From assembly GCA_000350305.1 (NCBI GenBank), contig CP002916.1, positions 248,001-312,000 of the forward strand: a stretch of DNA of 64,000 nucleotides. Reading direction: 5' to 3'. The notes beneath the pieces are model-generated. The model searched no databases. It was not told the DNA's origin and worked only from the letters and a program-made list of their open reading frames with translations. The stretch comes from Thermoplasmatales archaeon BRNA1. Lineage in GTDB: Archaea; Thermoplasmatota; Thermoplasmata; Methanomassiliicoccales; Methanomethylophilaceae. Below, in pieces: positions 42,778 to 51,461 of the stretch (positions within the stretch are counted from its first letter, which is position 1; each line of letters starts with the position of its first letter). A program made the position numbers and the translations under genes.

Positions 42778-43517
42778 TCTGCTTCCTCCTTCTTCGCTTT
42801 CTCGTTGTAGCGCCTGAGCAGCGCGTCCCTCTGGAGGTCGTTGACCTCGTGGGCGGCCTTGAAGGCCATGTCGAGTCCGTAGTCCAGCTCCTCGCGGGTC
42901 ATGTTGCCGTCCATCTGCAGCAGGACGATCTCGTCGGTGCTGGGGATGATGGCGAGGGGGACGTCGGCCTGTCCGTAGTTGTCCTCCTCCTTGTTGAGGT
43001 CGAGGAGGACGTGGCCGTCCGCCTTGCCGCAGGCGATGGCGGGGACGATGTCCCTCATGGGGATCCCAGCGTCGGCGAGGGCGACGGATGCGGCGGTGAG
43101 ACCGGCGCACCTGGTCCCGGCGTTGGCCTGGAGGATCTCGATGTAGATGTCGATGGTGGAGCGGGGGAACAGCTCGGTCAGAACGACGCTCTCGAGGGCC
43201 TCGCTGATGAGCTTGGAGATTTCGACGGACCTCCTGTCGGTTCCCGGCCTCTTCCTGTCGGAGACCGAGTAGGTCTGCATGTTGTACTTGACGGTGATGA
43301 CCGCCTTGGTGGGGTCCTGCAGGTGCCTCATGCGGCACTCCCTGGGTCCGTAGACCGCGCAGAGGACCTTGTTCTTACCGACCTCGAGGTAGCAGGATCC
43401 GTCGGCGTTCTTCAGGACGCCGGCCTCGACCTTGATGTTCCTTTTCTCGTCGACCCTGCGGCCGTCGATCCTGATGCCTTCCTCGTTAACCAAAACCATG
43501 TCTGTGTGTCCGCTCAT
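42774..43517 (-). CDS. rrp41: Exosome complex exonuclease subunit Rrp41
   Basis: A 247-aa catalytic RNase PH subunit. RIDGRRVDEKRNIKVEAGV, the phosphate-binding AGTRCAGLTAASVALADAG and the catalytic Asp pair in DVPLAII are visible. It degrades or tails RNA at the 3' end using phosphate or NDP. It overlaps rrp4 (four bases) upstream and rrp42 downstream. Confidence 0.96.
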   Translation of the reverse strand: MSGHTDMVLVNEEGIRIDGRRVDEKRNIKVEAGVLKNADGSCYLEVGKNKVLCAVYGPRECRMRHLQDPTKAVITVKYNMQTYSVSDRKRPGTDRRSVEISKLISEALESVVLTELFPRSTIDIYIEILQANAGTRCAGLTAASVALADAGIPMRDIVPAIACGKADGHVLLDLNKEEDNYGQADVPLAIIPSTDEIVLLQMDGNMTREELDYGLDMAFKAAHEVNDLQRDALLRRYNEKAKKEEAE

Positions 43518-44236
43518 TCGGACTCCTCCTCATCTTCATCTGCGTACCCGGACTGGGGCAGCCTCTCTTCGATGAACCTCTGCACCCTCTCCGTAAGGTT
43601 GGAGGACCTGGCCTCCTCCTCGATCTTCTTGATGGCCGCCGCGGCGACCGTTGCGTTTTCTCCCTCTCCGTCGATCCATATGCGGCCGTTCTGCCCGACG
43701 GTAATGCGGCAGTCGGTCATGTTCTTCAGCATCTGGATCATGGAGCCGCCCTTTCCGATGACGCGGGAGATCTTGTTGTGGTCGATCTCGATGATCTGGC
43801 CGCCCTCAATCTTCCTGAGTCCGGAGTCCTTCATGGTGACGGAGATCTTCTTGGTCTCGTCCACGCTGAGGACCTTAAGGAGCACGACGTCCTCCATGGT
43901 GAGGAAGGAGGTGGTGTCTCCGAACTCCACCTTCCACGGGACCTCGCTGACATGCAGCGGGGCGGGGTAGGGGGCATTTATGTCGATCATCCAGTTGGAC
44001 GGTCCGACATCGCTGATAACTCCGATAACGGTGTCACCGGTCTCGGGCATGTACCTGCCGCCCGACGGGATGACTCCAACCGCGTTTCCGATGATGGTCT
44101 TTATTCCCAGCACTTCCGCGCGGATCTTGCCGTCGAGCTCGTACGCGTTCTCACCGGCCTTGAACTCGTCCGCATCGGCGAGTACGTCTCCGGGGAGGAC
44201 AGTCTCACGTGCCCTTCTGGCGAATCTTTTTTCCAT
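43514..44236 (-). CDS. rrp4: Exosome complex RNA-binding subunit Rrp4
   Basis: A 240-aa cap protein: N-terminal domain, S1 domain around GDTVIGVISDVGPSNWMIDINAPY, then the KH domain IIEIDHNKISRVIGKGGSMIQMLK. It guides RNA into the ring. ATG 44236 lies 22 bases after the sdo1 stop. Confidence 0.95.
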   Translation of the reverse strand: MEKRFARRARETVLPGDVLADADEFKAGENAYELDGKIRAEVLGIKTIIGNAVGVIPSGGRYMPETGDTVIGVISDVGPSNWMIDINAPYPAPLHVSEVPWKVEFGDTTSFLTMEDVVLLKVLSVDETKKISVTMKDSGLRKIEGGQIIEIDHNKISRVIGKGGSMIQMLKNMTDCRITVGQNGRIWIDGEGENATVAAAAIKKIEEEARSSNLTERVQRFIEERLPQSGYADEDEEESE

Positions 44237-44258
44237 TTTATCACACTCTGAACGTAAT

Positions 44259-44957
44259 TCATTCCGACAGCAGTTTGACTGCCGCGGTTCCCTTGGTCCT
44301 CGTCTTGAGCTTCTCGGTGATCTCGGTGATGAGTCCCGCGGGTATCTCCATGGTCCCGATCCAGAAGCCGTCGTTGGTCCACTCCTCGCGGTCGACGATG
44401 CCGTACTTGCAGAGCTCGTCGAAGCAGCGTCCGTAGTCGTCCGCCTTGATCCTGATGGCGATACGGCTCTTCTCGAACCTGATGGGGAGCAGCGGGCGGA
44501 GGATCTTCATCGCCTCCTCGACCTCCTTGTCGAAAGCCTTCATGGGGTCGACGTGGAACTTCCCCTCCTCCAGGGCGATCTCGATACGCTTCGGGGGGTG
44601 GGGGAGCTTGGTCTGGGGGTTGATGGCGTTGGCCGCGATGTAGGCGACGATCCTCTTGTACTTGGCGTCCAGCAGCTCCTTGCGCTGCTGGGCGGTCATC
44701 TGGACCTCGCCCTTCTGGATGATGAGCTTGGCGATCTCGACGGGGTCCTCGGTGGCGAACACCTCCATGATCTTGGAGGTCTCCGGACGGGTCCCCTTGC
44801 GGGCGTCCTTGAACACGTCCTCCACCGCGAGATAATCGGAGAGGTCCACGTCCTTGCCCTGCTTAATGAGGTCCATGGCCTTGGGGTCGAGGAGAACCTC
44901 GAACCTCTCACCGTGGCTCTCGAGCCTTGCGACGATTGCGTCGTCGAGATCTACCAT
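44259..44957 (-). CDS. sdo1: Ribosome assembly factor SBDS (Sdo1)
   Basis: A 232-aa SBDS protein: MVDLDDAIVARLESHGERFEVLLDP, then the conserved KGTRPETSKIMEVFATEDPVEIA and PHPPKRIEIALEE. It removes anti-association factor aIF6 from the large subunit. It is one of the constant neighbours of archaeal proteasome and exosome genes. Start ATG 44957. Confidence 0.95.
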   Translation of the reverse strand: MVDLDDAIVARLESHGERFEVLLDPKAMDLIKQGKDVDLSDYLAVEDVFKDARKGTRPETSKIMEVFATEDPVEIAKLIIQKGEVQMTAQQRKELLDAKYKRIVAYIAANAINPQTKLPHPPKRIEIALEEGKFHVDPMKAFDKEVEEAMKILRPLLPIRFEKSRIAIRIKADDYGRCFDELCKYGIVDREEWTNDGFWIGTMEIPAGLITEITEKLKTRTKGTAAVKLLSE

Positions 44958-44963
44958 TCGGGC

Positions 44964-45704
44964 TCACTCTTTCTTTGCGGCAGGGGCCTTTGCCTTAGCC
45001 TTCGGGATGGCCTTCGCCTTCTCGGCGTTGGTCATGATCTTGAACTTCTCGCCGGCCTTGACGACACCGACCTCGACGGACTCCGCCTTGGGAGCCTCCT
45101 CGATGGCGGCCTCGAGCGCCTTCATTCCGAGCTTGAGAGCGGCGTCGCAGGTCATTCCGTCCTTGTACTCCTTCTCCAGGAGGTCCATGACGACCGCCCT
45201 GCCGACTCCGATGCAGCTCGCCTTGTACGCAACGATGGCTCCGGAGGGGTCGGTCTCGAAGAGGTGGACACCGAGGTCGTCGGCGCCGGCGATGAGCATC
45301 GCGGTACCGAAAGGCCTGCCGCCTCCCCACTGGGTGAAGTTCTGCTCGTAATCGCAGACCTGCTTGGTGAGCATGGCTACGCCGATGTTCTCGCCGTAGT
45401 TGACCTTGTGAATCTGGGCGTTCTTCCTCGCCTCGTCCACGAGGATGCGCGCATCGGCGACGAGGCCGGAGGTGGCGCATCCGATGAATTCGTCGATAAG
45501 GTAGACCTTCTCGACAGACTCAGGCTCGACGAGCCTGCTGGAAATCCTCTTGTCGGCGACGAGGAGGACTCCGTCCTTGAACTTTATGCCGATGGTCGTC
45601 GAACCTTTCTTGACGGCCTCACGGGCATACTCTACCTGGAACAGCCTTCCGTCGGGAGAAAACACGGTGATCCCGCGGTCATATGCCATTTGTCCTGGTT
45701 GCAT
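44964..45704 (-). CDS. psmA: Proteasome subunit alpha
   Basis: A 246-aa alpha subunit of the 20S core: MQPGQMAYDRGITVFSPDGRLFQVEYAREAVKKGSTTIG, with the N-terminal H0 gate helix and alpha signature, and a charged Ala/Lys-rich C-terminal tail (AKAKAPAAKKE) longer than usual. It forms the outer rings. It lies 6 bases from sdo1 and about 40 from pop5. Confidence 0.96.
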   Translation of the reverse strand: MQPGQMAYDRGITVFSPDGRLFQVEYAREAVKKGSTTIGIKFKDGVLLVADKRISSRLVEPESVEKVYLIDEFIGCATSGLVADARILVDEARKNAQIHKVNYGENIGVAMLTKQVCDYEQNFTQWGGGRPFGTAMLIAGADDLGVHLFETDPSGAIVAYKASCIGVGRAVVMDLLEKEYKDGMTCDAALKLGMKALEAAIEEAPKAESVEVGVVKAGEKFKIMTNAEKAKAIPKAKAKAPAAKKE

Positions 45705-45744
45705 TTCTATTAACTCCTCGTGTGCGGGGAATGCACATGACTAT

Positions 45745-46113
45745 TTATGGCTTTATAGAAGAGTCGTCCGAGGGGGCCTTCTTCCTAGCCTCGCGGACAG
45801 CGACGGGAGGGGTCCCCTTGCGGGGCGGGCGGGGAGGTGCGTTCGCCCTGAGGACCGAATAGCGGTCCCTGAGGGTGCGGATGGTCCCGGACACGCGCAC
45901 CATCTCGGACGACGGGTCCGCCCTCTTCATGGCGGCGGCGCATTCCTCCACATCCTCTGGCGAGCAGCGGATTGCGGCCATGCCTCCCGCGCATTGGATG
46001 ACCTTGAACCTGTGGTCCTTCGGCAGGCGCGGGATAAGGGTCTCGCGGGTCGTCGAGGGATCGGTCCTGAAGGCGCAGTAACGCCTCCTTCCGCGTTCGG
46101 ATTTGACGGTCAT
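45745..46113 (-). CDS. rnp2: Ribonuclease P protein component 2 (Pop5)
   Basis: A 122-aa protein of the Pop5/Rpp14 family: KSERGRRRYCAFRTDPSTTRETLIPRL, VIQCAGGMAAIRCSPEDVEECAAAM. Pop5 pairs with Rpp30 on RNase P RNA for pre-tRNA 5' processing. It heads the exosome superoperon. The usual upstream Rpp30 gene is absent here. Ends in TAA, with a basic Pro/Lys tail. Confidence 0.85.
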   Translation of the reverse strand: MTVKSERGRRRYCAFRTDPSTTRETLIPRLPKDHRFKVIQCAGGMAAIRCSPEDVEECAAAMKRADPSSEMVRVSGTIRTLRDRYSVLRANAPPRPPRKGTPPVAVREARKKAPSDDSSIKP

Positions 46114-46663
46114 CTAGACCTCTCAATGACTGTGTTTCGTTTAAGATTTCGGGTCTTCCGGGACGTCCGATTTCCTGGTCAGAACGACATGTAAATGCCC
46201 GCGACGGAAGGATGTCTAATTGCGACAAGGGTATGTCTTTGCAAAAGCGGTTGGATGTTCATTGGATGTAACTCGCCCGATTTTTGTCCAGATGAGCCAG
46301 TCGTTTTTTGGGTCTTTTTGCGGAATAAAAGTTCTATTTAATGTTTGCCCGATTAGGGAGGCCGAAAACACCCTTTTAGGATAGTTTAAAACGCATACGA
46401 ATATTTTTTTCGTATGTGATTAAGGTACTCGTAAATTAGTTGTTTAACCAAAAACAATAAACCCATTTTTCGGCCCGAAAAATGCATGCTGGCTAGTGGA
46501 TTTTTTAGGTAACGCGAAAATTGGACGGCCAGTTTTTTCACTGACTTTTCCGAGGCGGAAAACAACCATTTTGCCATATATAAATGTTATGTGGGAAGGG
46601 TTTTAATTGATTCAGCCATTATAGATACCATTCGTACCAGTATCTGGTAACGGAGGCAATAGA
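46114..46663. promoter_or_regulatory. Long hdrA upstream region with three inverted repeats
   Basis: A 550-bp divergent region. From left: a hairpin CATACGAA/TTCGTATG at 46394-46416, a 10-bp-arm palindrome with a one-base centre at 46464-46484 (arms CATTTTTCGG and CCGAAAAATG), and TTTTCCG-AGG-CGGAAAA at 46546-46562. A TATA-like ATATATAAAT sits at 46576-46585, giving a leader of about 55 bases with GGAGG at 46652-46656. No protein gene is convincing; a 63-codon AT-rich frame on the minus strand (46386-46577) covers the repeats and is rejected. Confidence 0.6.
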
Positions 46664-49600
46664 ATGACGACCAAATCTGCATTAGTAATCGGAGGCGGGA
46701 TCGCCGGTATTCAGGCGTCCCTCGACCTTGCAGACAGGAACATCCACGTCTACCTGCTCGACAAAAAGCCGACCATCGGTGGAACGATGTGCATGCTTGA
46801 CAAGACCTTCCCGACCAACGACTGTTCGGCCTGTATCCTGTCCCCCAAGATGGCGGACGCAGCAGGACACCCGAACATCACCCTCCTGACCTACCACGAG
46901 GTCAAGAAAGTCGAGGGCAAAGAGGGAGACTTCAAGGTCACCGTCCTCAAGAAGGCTAGGTACGTCGATCCGACCACCTGCACCGCTTGCGGAGACTGTG
47001 TTGCAAAGTGCCCCTCCAAGGGAATCCCCAACGAGTTCGAGTACGGACTCACCACCCGCAAGGCAATCTACATCCCCCACGCTCAGGCCGTCCCCCGTGT
47101 CGCCCTGATTGACGCCACCAAGTGTAAGATGCTCCTCGAGGGCAAGTGCGGAGTCTGCGCCAAGACCTGCGGCAAGGGATGCATCCACTACGACGACAAG
47201 GACGAGGAGATCACCCTCGACATCGGATCCATCATCGTCGCAGCCGGATTCGACGTCTTCGACGCCAAGAAGGCCACCGAGTACGGATACGGAAAGTTCG
47301 CCAACGTCGTCACCGCCATCGAGTACGAGAGGCTCGAGGGAGCAGCTGGACCGTTCGACGGACACATCCCGATCCCCGCCACCGTCGTCCGCGACAAGTG
47401 GGGAGCAGTCCAGAAAGGAGCCGGCGAGGTCGGACCCAAGAGCGTCGCATGGATTCAGTGCTGCGGATCCAGGTCCCAGAAGAGCACCTGGAAGAAGTAC
47501 TGCTCCTCCGTGTGCTGCATGTACGCGACCAAGCAGGCCATCATCACCAAGGAGCACGGAGACGTCGATGAGGACATCTTCTTCATGGACATCCGTTCCT
47601 ACGGAAAAGAGTTCGAGACCTACATCCACAGGGCAGAGACCGAGTACGGCATCCACCTCCACAGGGGAGCCCGCGTCTCCAACCTCGAGGAGGATCCCGA
47701 GACCAAACAGATCATCGTCAACTACACCGATCCCGAGAACAACCCCCAGTCGAAGGTCTTCGACATGGTCGTCCTCTCTGTCGGACTTGAGTCCCCCGCC
47801 GGTGCTCAGGAGCTCGCCGACACCCTCGGAATCGAGCTGAACGAGTACGGATTCGCCAAGACCTCCATCTACCAGCCCCTCGAGACCTCCAGGAAGGGAA
47901 TCGTCGTCACCGGTGCCTTCGCCGCACCCAAGGACATCCCGACCTCCGTCGCCGAGGCTTCCGGAGCTTCCGCCAAGGCCGGAGCGTTCATCGTCAACGA
48001 CCCGTCCTTCGAGCCCTGCAAGCCCAAGGAGTACCCCGCTGAGAAGGATGTTGAGGGCAAGGAGCCCAGGATCGGAGTGTGGGTCTGCCGCTGCGGTATC
48101 AACATCGGATCCGTGGTCGACGTCCCCGCCGTTGTCGAGTACGCCAAGAACCTGCCGAACGTCGTCCTCTCCGAGGAGACCAAATACGCATGCGCCCAGG
48201 ACTGTCTCCAGGACATCGCCAAGGCCATCCAGGAGCAGGACCTCAACCGCGTCGTCGTCGCCTCCTGTACCCCCAGGACCCACGAGCCCCTGTTCAGGGA
48301 GGCCTGCAAGAACGGTGGACTGAACAAGTACCTGTTCAACATGGCCAACATCCGTGATCAGTGCTCCTGGATCCACATGCACGCCCCCGAGGCAGCCACC
48401 AACAAGGCGAAGGACCTCGTCAAGATGGCAATCGCCAAGGCCGCCCTCCTCGAGCCTCTCGAGGGATCCGACATCCCGGTCACCCAGTCCGCCGCCATCA
48501 TCGGAGGAGGAATCACCGGAATGACCGCAGCTCTGGACATCGCAGCCCAGAACATCGCCGTCCACATCTTCGAGAAGGACGGAGAGCTCGGAGGATTCGC
48601 CAAGAACTTCATGCACAAGGAGGACGGAGTCTGTGTTCAGGACTTCCTTAAGGAGACTATCAACAAAGTCAACTCCAACGACCTGATCACCGTCCACCTC
48701 AACGCTGACGTCGTCGACATCCCCGGATACGTCGGAAACTTCGCTATCAAGCTCGCCGACGGATCCGAGACCCCCGTCGGAGCAGTCCTGTTCGCGACCG
48801 GAGCCGGCGAGTACAAGCCCGTCGAGTACAACTACGGATCCGACCCCAAGGTCAAGACCTACGTCGAGCTCGAGAAGGAGATCGCCGCCGACTCCTCCAA
48901 GTATGCCGGCAAGAACGTCGCCTTCATCCAGTGCATCGGTTCCAGGAACGACTCCACCGAGTACTGCAGCCGTGTCTGCTGCGCAGGAGCAATCCGCAAC
49001 GCGATCCAGCTGAAGATGAACGACCCCACCACCAACGTCACCATCATCCACAAGGACATCAGGACCTACGGCTTCCGCGAGGACATGTACTACATGGCCT
49101 CCAAGCTCGGAGTCCGCTTCCTCAGGTACCCCACCGACGGAAAGCTGCCCGAGTACGATGGCAACGTCGTGAAAGCATACGACAACGGACTCAACGAGGA
49201 GGTCGCAATCCCCGTCGACACCCTTGTGCTCTCCAACGGTATCACCCCGCTCCGCGAGGAGAAGGAGAAGCTCAAGATCATGGTCAAGGTCCCCACTTCC
49301 AAGGACGGCTTCTTCTTCGAGGCCCACCAGAAGCTCAGGCCGGTCGACTTCGCAACCGAGGGAGTCTTCGTCGCCGGAGCCGCCCACTGGCCCAAGTTCA
49401 TGGACGAGTGCATCGCCCAGGGATCCGGAGCGGCTTCCAGGATGCTCACCATCATCACCAAGGACCACCTCGTCTCCGAGGGTATCACTGCTTCCGTCAG
49501 CAACCCCAACTCCTGCAACGGATGCGGAACCTGCGAGGGATGCTGTGAGTACCACGCGATTACCATCGTCGAGGGAGAGGACGGAAGGCCCATCTCCTCT

Positions 49601-49744
49601 GTCAACCCCGGTCTCTGCAAGGGATGCGGATGCTGCGTCGCAGCCTGCCCCTCCGGAGCTATGGAGCAGAGAGGATTCAGGAACAAGCAGATCATCGCCG
49701 AGATCGACGCTCTGCTGGACGCCCCCCTGATGGAGAAGGAGTGA
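46664..49744 (+). CDS. hdrA: HdrA-type heterodisulfide reductase subunit A, duplicated FAD modules
   Basis: A 1,026-aa protein, about 1.5 times a usual HdrA. FAD module 1 begins at GGGIAGIQASLDLA (about 10) with a ferredoxin motif CTACGDCVAKCPSK (about 107-120). Then a canonical HdrA N-terminal domain (VWVCRCGINIGSVVDV and later SCTPRTHEPLF), FAD module 2 at IIGGGITGMTAAL (about 613), and C-terminal ferredoxin motifs CNGCGTCEGCCE and CKGCGCCVAACP (985-996). It receives electrons from MvhADG and bifurcates them to ferredoxin and HdrB/C. HdrB and HdrC are not adjacent. It opens the hdrA-mvhDGA operon. Confidence 0.92.
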   Translation: MTTKSALVIGGGIAGIQASLDLADRNIHVYLLDKKPTIGGTMCMLDKTFPTNDCSACILSPKMADAAGHPNITLLTYHEVKKVEGKEGDFKVTVLKKARYVDPTTCTACGDCVAKCPSKGIPNEFEYGLTTRKAIYIPHAQAVPRVALIDATKCKMLLEGKCGVCAKTCGKGCIHYDDKDEEITLDIGSIIVAAGFDVFDAKKATEYGYGKFANVVTAIEYERLEGAAGPFDGHIPIPATVVRDKWGAVQKGAGEVGPKSVAWIQCCGSRSQKSTWKKYCSSVCCMYATKQAIITKEHGDVDEDIFFMDIRSYGKEFETYIHRAETEYGIHLHRGARVSNLEEDPETKQIIVNYTDPENNPQSKVFDMVVLSVGLESPAGAQELADTLGIELNEYGFAKTSIYQPLETSRKGIVVTGAFAAPKDIPTSVAEASGASAKAGAFIVNDPSFEPCKPKEYPAEKDVEGKEPRIGVWVCRCGINIGSVVDVPAVVEYAKNLPNVVLSEETKYACAQDCLQDIAKAIQEQDLNRVVVASCTPRTHEPLFREACKNGGLNKYLFNMANIRDQCSWIHMHAPEAATNKAKDLVKMAIAKAALLEPLEGSDIPVTQSAAIIGGGITGMTAALDIAAQNIAVHIFEKDGELGGFAKNFMHKEDGVCVQDFLKETINKVNSNDLITVHLNADVVDIPGYVGNFAIKLADGSETPVGAVLFATGAGEYKPVEYNYGSDPKVKTYVELEKEIAADSSKYAGKNVAFIQCIGSRNDSTEYCSRVCCAGAIRNAIQLKMNDPTTNVTIIHKDIRTYGFREDMYYMASKLGVRFLRYPTDGKLPEYDGNVVKAYDNGLNEEVAIPVDTLVLSNGITPLREEKEKLKIMVKVPTSKDGFFFEAHQKLRPVDFATEGVFVAGAAHWPKFMDECIAQGSGAASRMLTIITKDHLVSEGITASVSNPNSCNGCGTCEGCCEYHAITIVEGEDGRPISSVNPGLCKGCGCCVAACPSGAMEQRGFRNKQIIAEIDALLDAPLMEKE

Positions 49745-49749
49745 TTCAA

Positions 49750-50205
49750 ATGGCCGACAATTTCGAACCCCTGATCGTTGCATTCTGCTGCAACTGGTGC
49801 TCCTACGCGGGAGCAGACAACGCTGGTGTCGGAAGGCGCCAGATGCCCCCGAACTTCCGCATCATCAGGACCATGTGCTCCGCGAGGATCGACCCCGAGT
49901 TCGTCCTCCGCGCGCTCTCCAAAGGAGCCGACGGAGTCATCGTCCTCGGATGCCACCCCGCAGACTGCCACTACATCGGTGGAAACTACAGGGCCCGCAG
50001 GAGGATCGCCCTCCTGAGGCTCGTCCTCGAGCAGTATGGATTCGACCCCCGCAGGCTCAGGCTTGAGTGGGTGTCCGCCTCTGAGGGAGAGAAGTTCCAG
50101 ACCGTCATGGTCAGCTTCATCGACACCATCAAGGCCCTCGGACCCACCCCGGTCAAATCCAAGGACACGATCGCAAAGATCCGCAACGAGGTCGCACAGG
50201 AGTGA
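49750..50205 (+). CDS. mvhD: F420-non-reducing hydrogenase iron-sulfur subunit D
   Basis: A 151-aa MvhD: IVAFCCNWCSYAGADNAGVGRRQMP, IRTMCSARIDPEFVLRAL, and VLGCHPADCHYIGGNY; the cysteines bind a [2Fe-2S] cluster. It links the hydrogenase to HdrA. It lies 5 bases after hdrA and 5 before mvhG. Confidence 0.93.
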   Translation: MADNFEPLIVAFCCNWCSYAGADNAGVGRRQMPPNFRIIRTMCSARIDPEFVLRALSKGADGVIVLGCHPADCHYIGGNYRARRRIALLRLVLEQYGFDPRRLRLEWVSASEGEKFQTVMVSFIDTIKALGPTPVKSKDTIAKIRNEVAQE

Positions 50206-50210
50206 TTTAA

Positions 50211-51446
50211 ATGGGATTCTTCAGCAACCTGTTCAAGAAGAAAGAGAAGAAGACTGAGGCGAAGAAGGAGGCGGCACCCAAGGCAGCTCCTGCAAAGGCA
50301 GCCCCCGCCGCCGCTCCTGCAAAGGCAGCCCCCGCCGCCAACGGCAAGACCGGATTCGTCGAGTACAAGGCAGCCGACCTCCCCAAGGGAGCAGCCGCCC
50401 TAATCGGAGCTCCCCCGGGTGGAAAGATCAAGGTCGCCATCTACTGGGCAGCCGGATGCGGAGGATGTGACGTTTCCATCCTCGACACCAACGAGACCGT
50501 CCTCTCCGTCGCCGACATGGCAGACATCGTCATGTGGCCTATCGCCGTCGACGGAAAGGAGAAGGACATCGAGGCAATGGAGGACGGAGAGATCACCGTC
50601 TCCATCATCAACGGAGCCATCAGGAACTCCGAGAACGAGCACATGGTGAAACTGCTCAGGCAGAAGTCCAAGCTCGTCGTCGCCTACGGATCCTGCGCAG
50701 TCTTCGGAGGAACCCCCTCCCTCGCAAACCTGGTTGCCGGTGGAGCAAAGGAGATCCTGGAGTACGTCTACACCAAGACCCCCACCTCCGCCCAGTACCA
50801 GAAGGACTACCACGCCGACGCACCCTGCGTTCCCCAGACCTCCTTCGAGGCCCCTGAGGGAACCCTGACCCTGCCGGTTGTGTACGACACCGTCCACAGC
50901 CTCGACCAGGTCATCGACGTCGACTACTTCATCCCCGGATGCCCGCCCATCTACGAGTCCATCACCCACCTGGTGAAGGCCCTCGTGGACTTCGTCTACT
51001 CCGGCGTCCCGCTCCCGCCCAAGGGAACCGAGATCGGAGTCACCGAGAAGTGCATGTGCGACGAGTGCCCCAGGGAGAAGACCTACGCCCGCATCACCGA
51101 GATCAAGGAGCCCTACCAGGTCAACATCGACCCCGACAAGTGCCTGATGGACCAGGGAATCCTCTGCCTCGGACCCGCTACCGTCGGAGGATGCAACGCA
51201 AGGTGCACCCGCGTCGGACAGCCGTGCCGCGGATGCTACGGACCCACCCACTTCGTTACCGAGCACGGAGCCAGCGCTCTCAGCGCAATCGCTTCGCTGT
51301 TCCCCGTCCTCGACGACGACCCCATCATGGATGAGGAGAGGGTCATCAGCATCATGTCTAGCATCAAGGACCCGCTGGGATACTTCTACGCGTACACCAT
51401 CGGAAAGTCCCTTATCAACCGTGCAGTCAAAGAGGAGACTGCCTGA
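50211..51446 (+). CDS. mvhG: F420-non-reducing hydrogenase small subunit with a basic Ala-rich N-terminal tail
   Basis: A 411-aa [NiFe]-hydrogenase small subunit. The core starts near residue 70 with IKVAIYWAAGCGGCDVSILD, then GSCAVFGGTPSLANL, IPGCPP, and cluster motifs CMCDECP, CGPATVGGCNARC-like region, and CRGCYGP. Before it lies an unusual 55-60 residue extension: MGFFSNLFKKKEKKTEAKKE followed by repeated AAPAKAAPAA. The extension looks like FtsY-type membrane-targeting ends plus a flexible linker. It carries electrons from MvhA to MvhD. Confidence 0.88.
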   Translation: MGFFSNLFKKKEKKTEAKKEAAPKAAPAKAAPAAAPAKAAPAANGKTGFVEYKAADLPKGAAALIGAPPGGKIKVAIYWAAGCGGCDVSILDTNETVLSVADMADIVMWPIAVDGKEKDIEAMEDGEITVSIINGAIRNSENEHMVKLLRQKSKLVVAYGSCAVFGGTPSLANLVAGGAKEILEYVYTKTPTSAQYQKDYHADAPCVPQTSFEAPEGTLTLPVVYDTVHSLDQVIDVDYFIPGCPPIYESITHLVKALVDFVYSGVPLPPKGTEIGVTEKCMCDECPREKTYARITEIKEPYQVNIDPDKCLMDQGILCLGPATVGGCNARCTRVGQPCRGCYGPTHFVTEHGASALSAIASLFPVLDDDPIMDEERVISIMSSIKDPLGYFYAYTIGKSLINRAVKEETA

Positions 51447-51461
51447 AAGGAGGAATGAAAA

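Noticed and set aside
46386-46577. A 63-codon frame on the minus strand upstream of hdrA
   Set aside because: It lies in a very AT-rich promoter region over inverted repeats, has no recognisable family or ribosome site, and its codon use differs from real genes here.
46682-49783. A 1,033-codon frame antisense to hdrA
   Set aside because: It is a codon-usage shadow: Val/Asp/Gly-rich with no domains, while the + strand holds an unmistakable HdrA.
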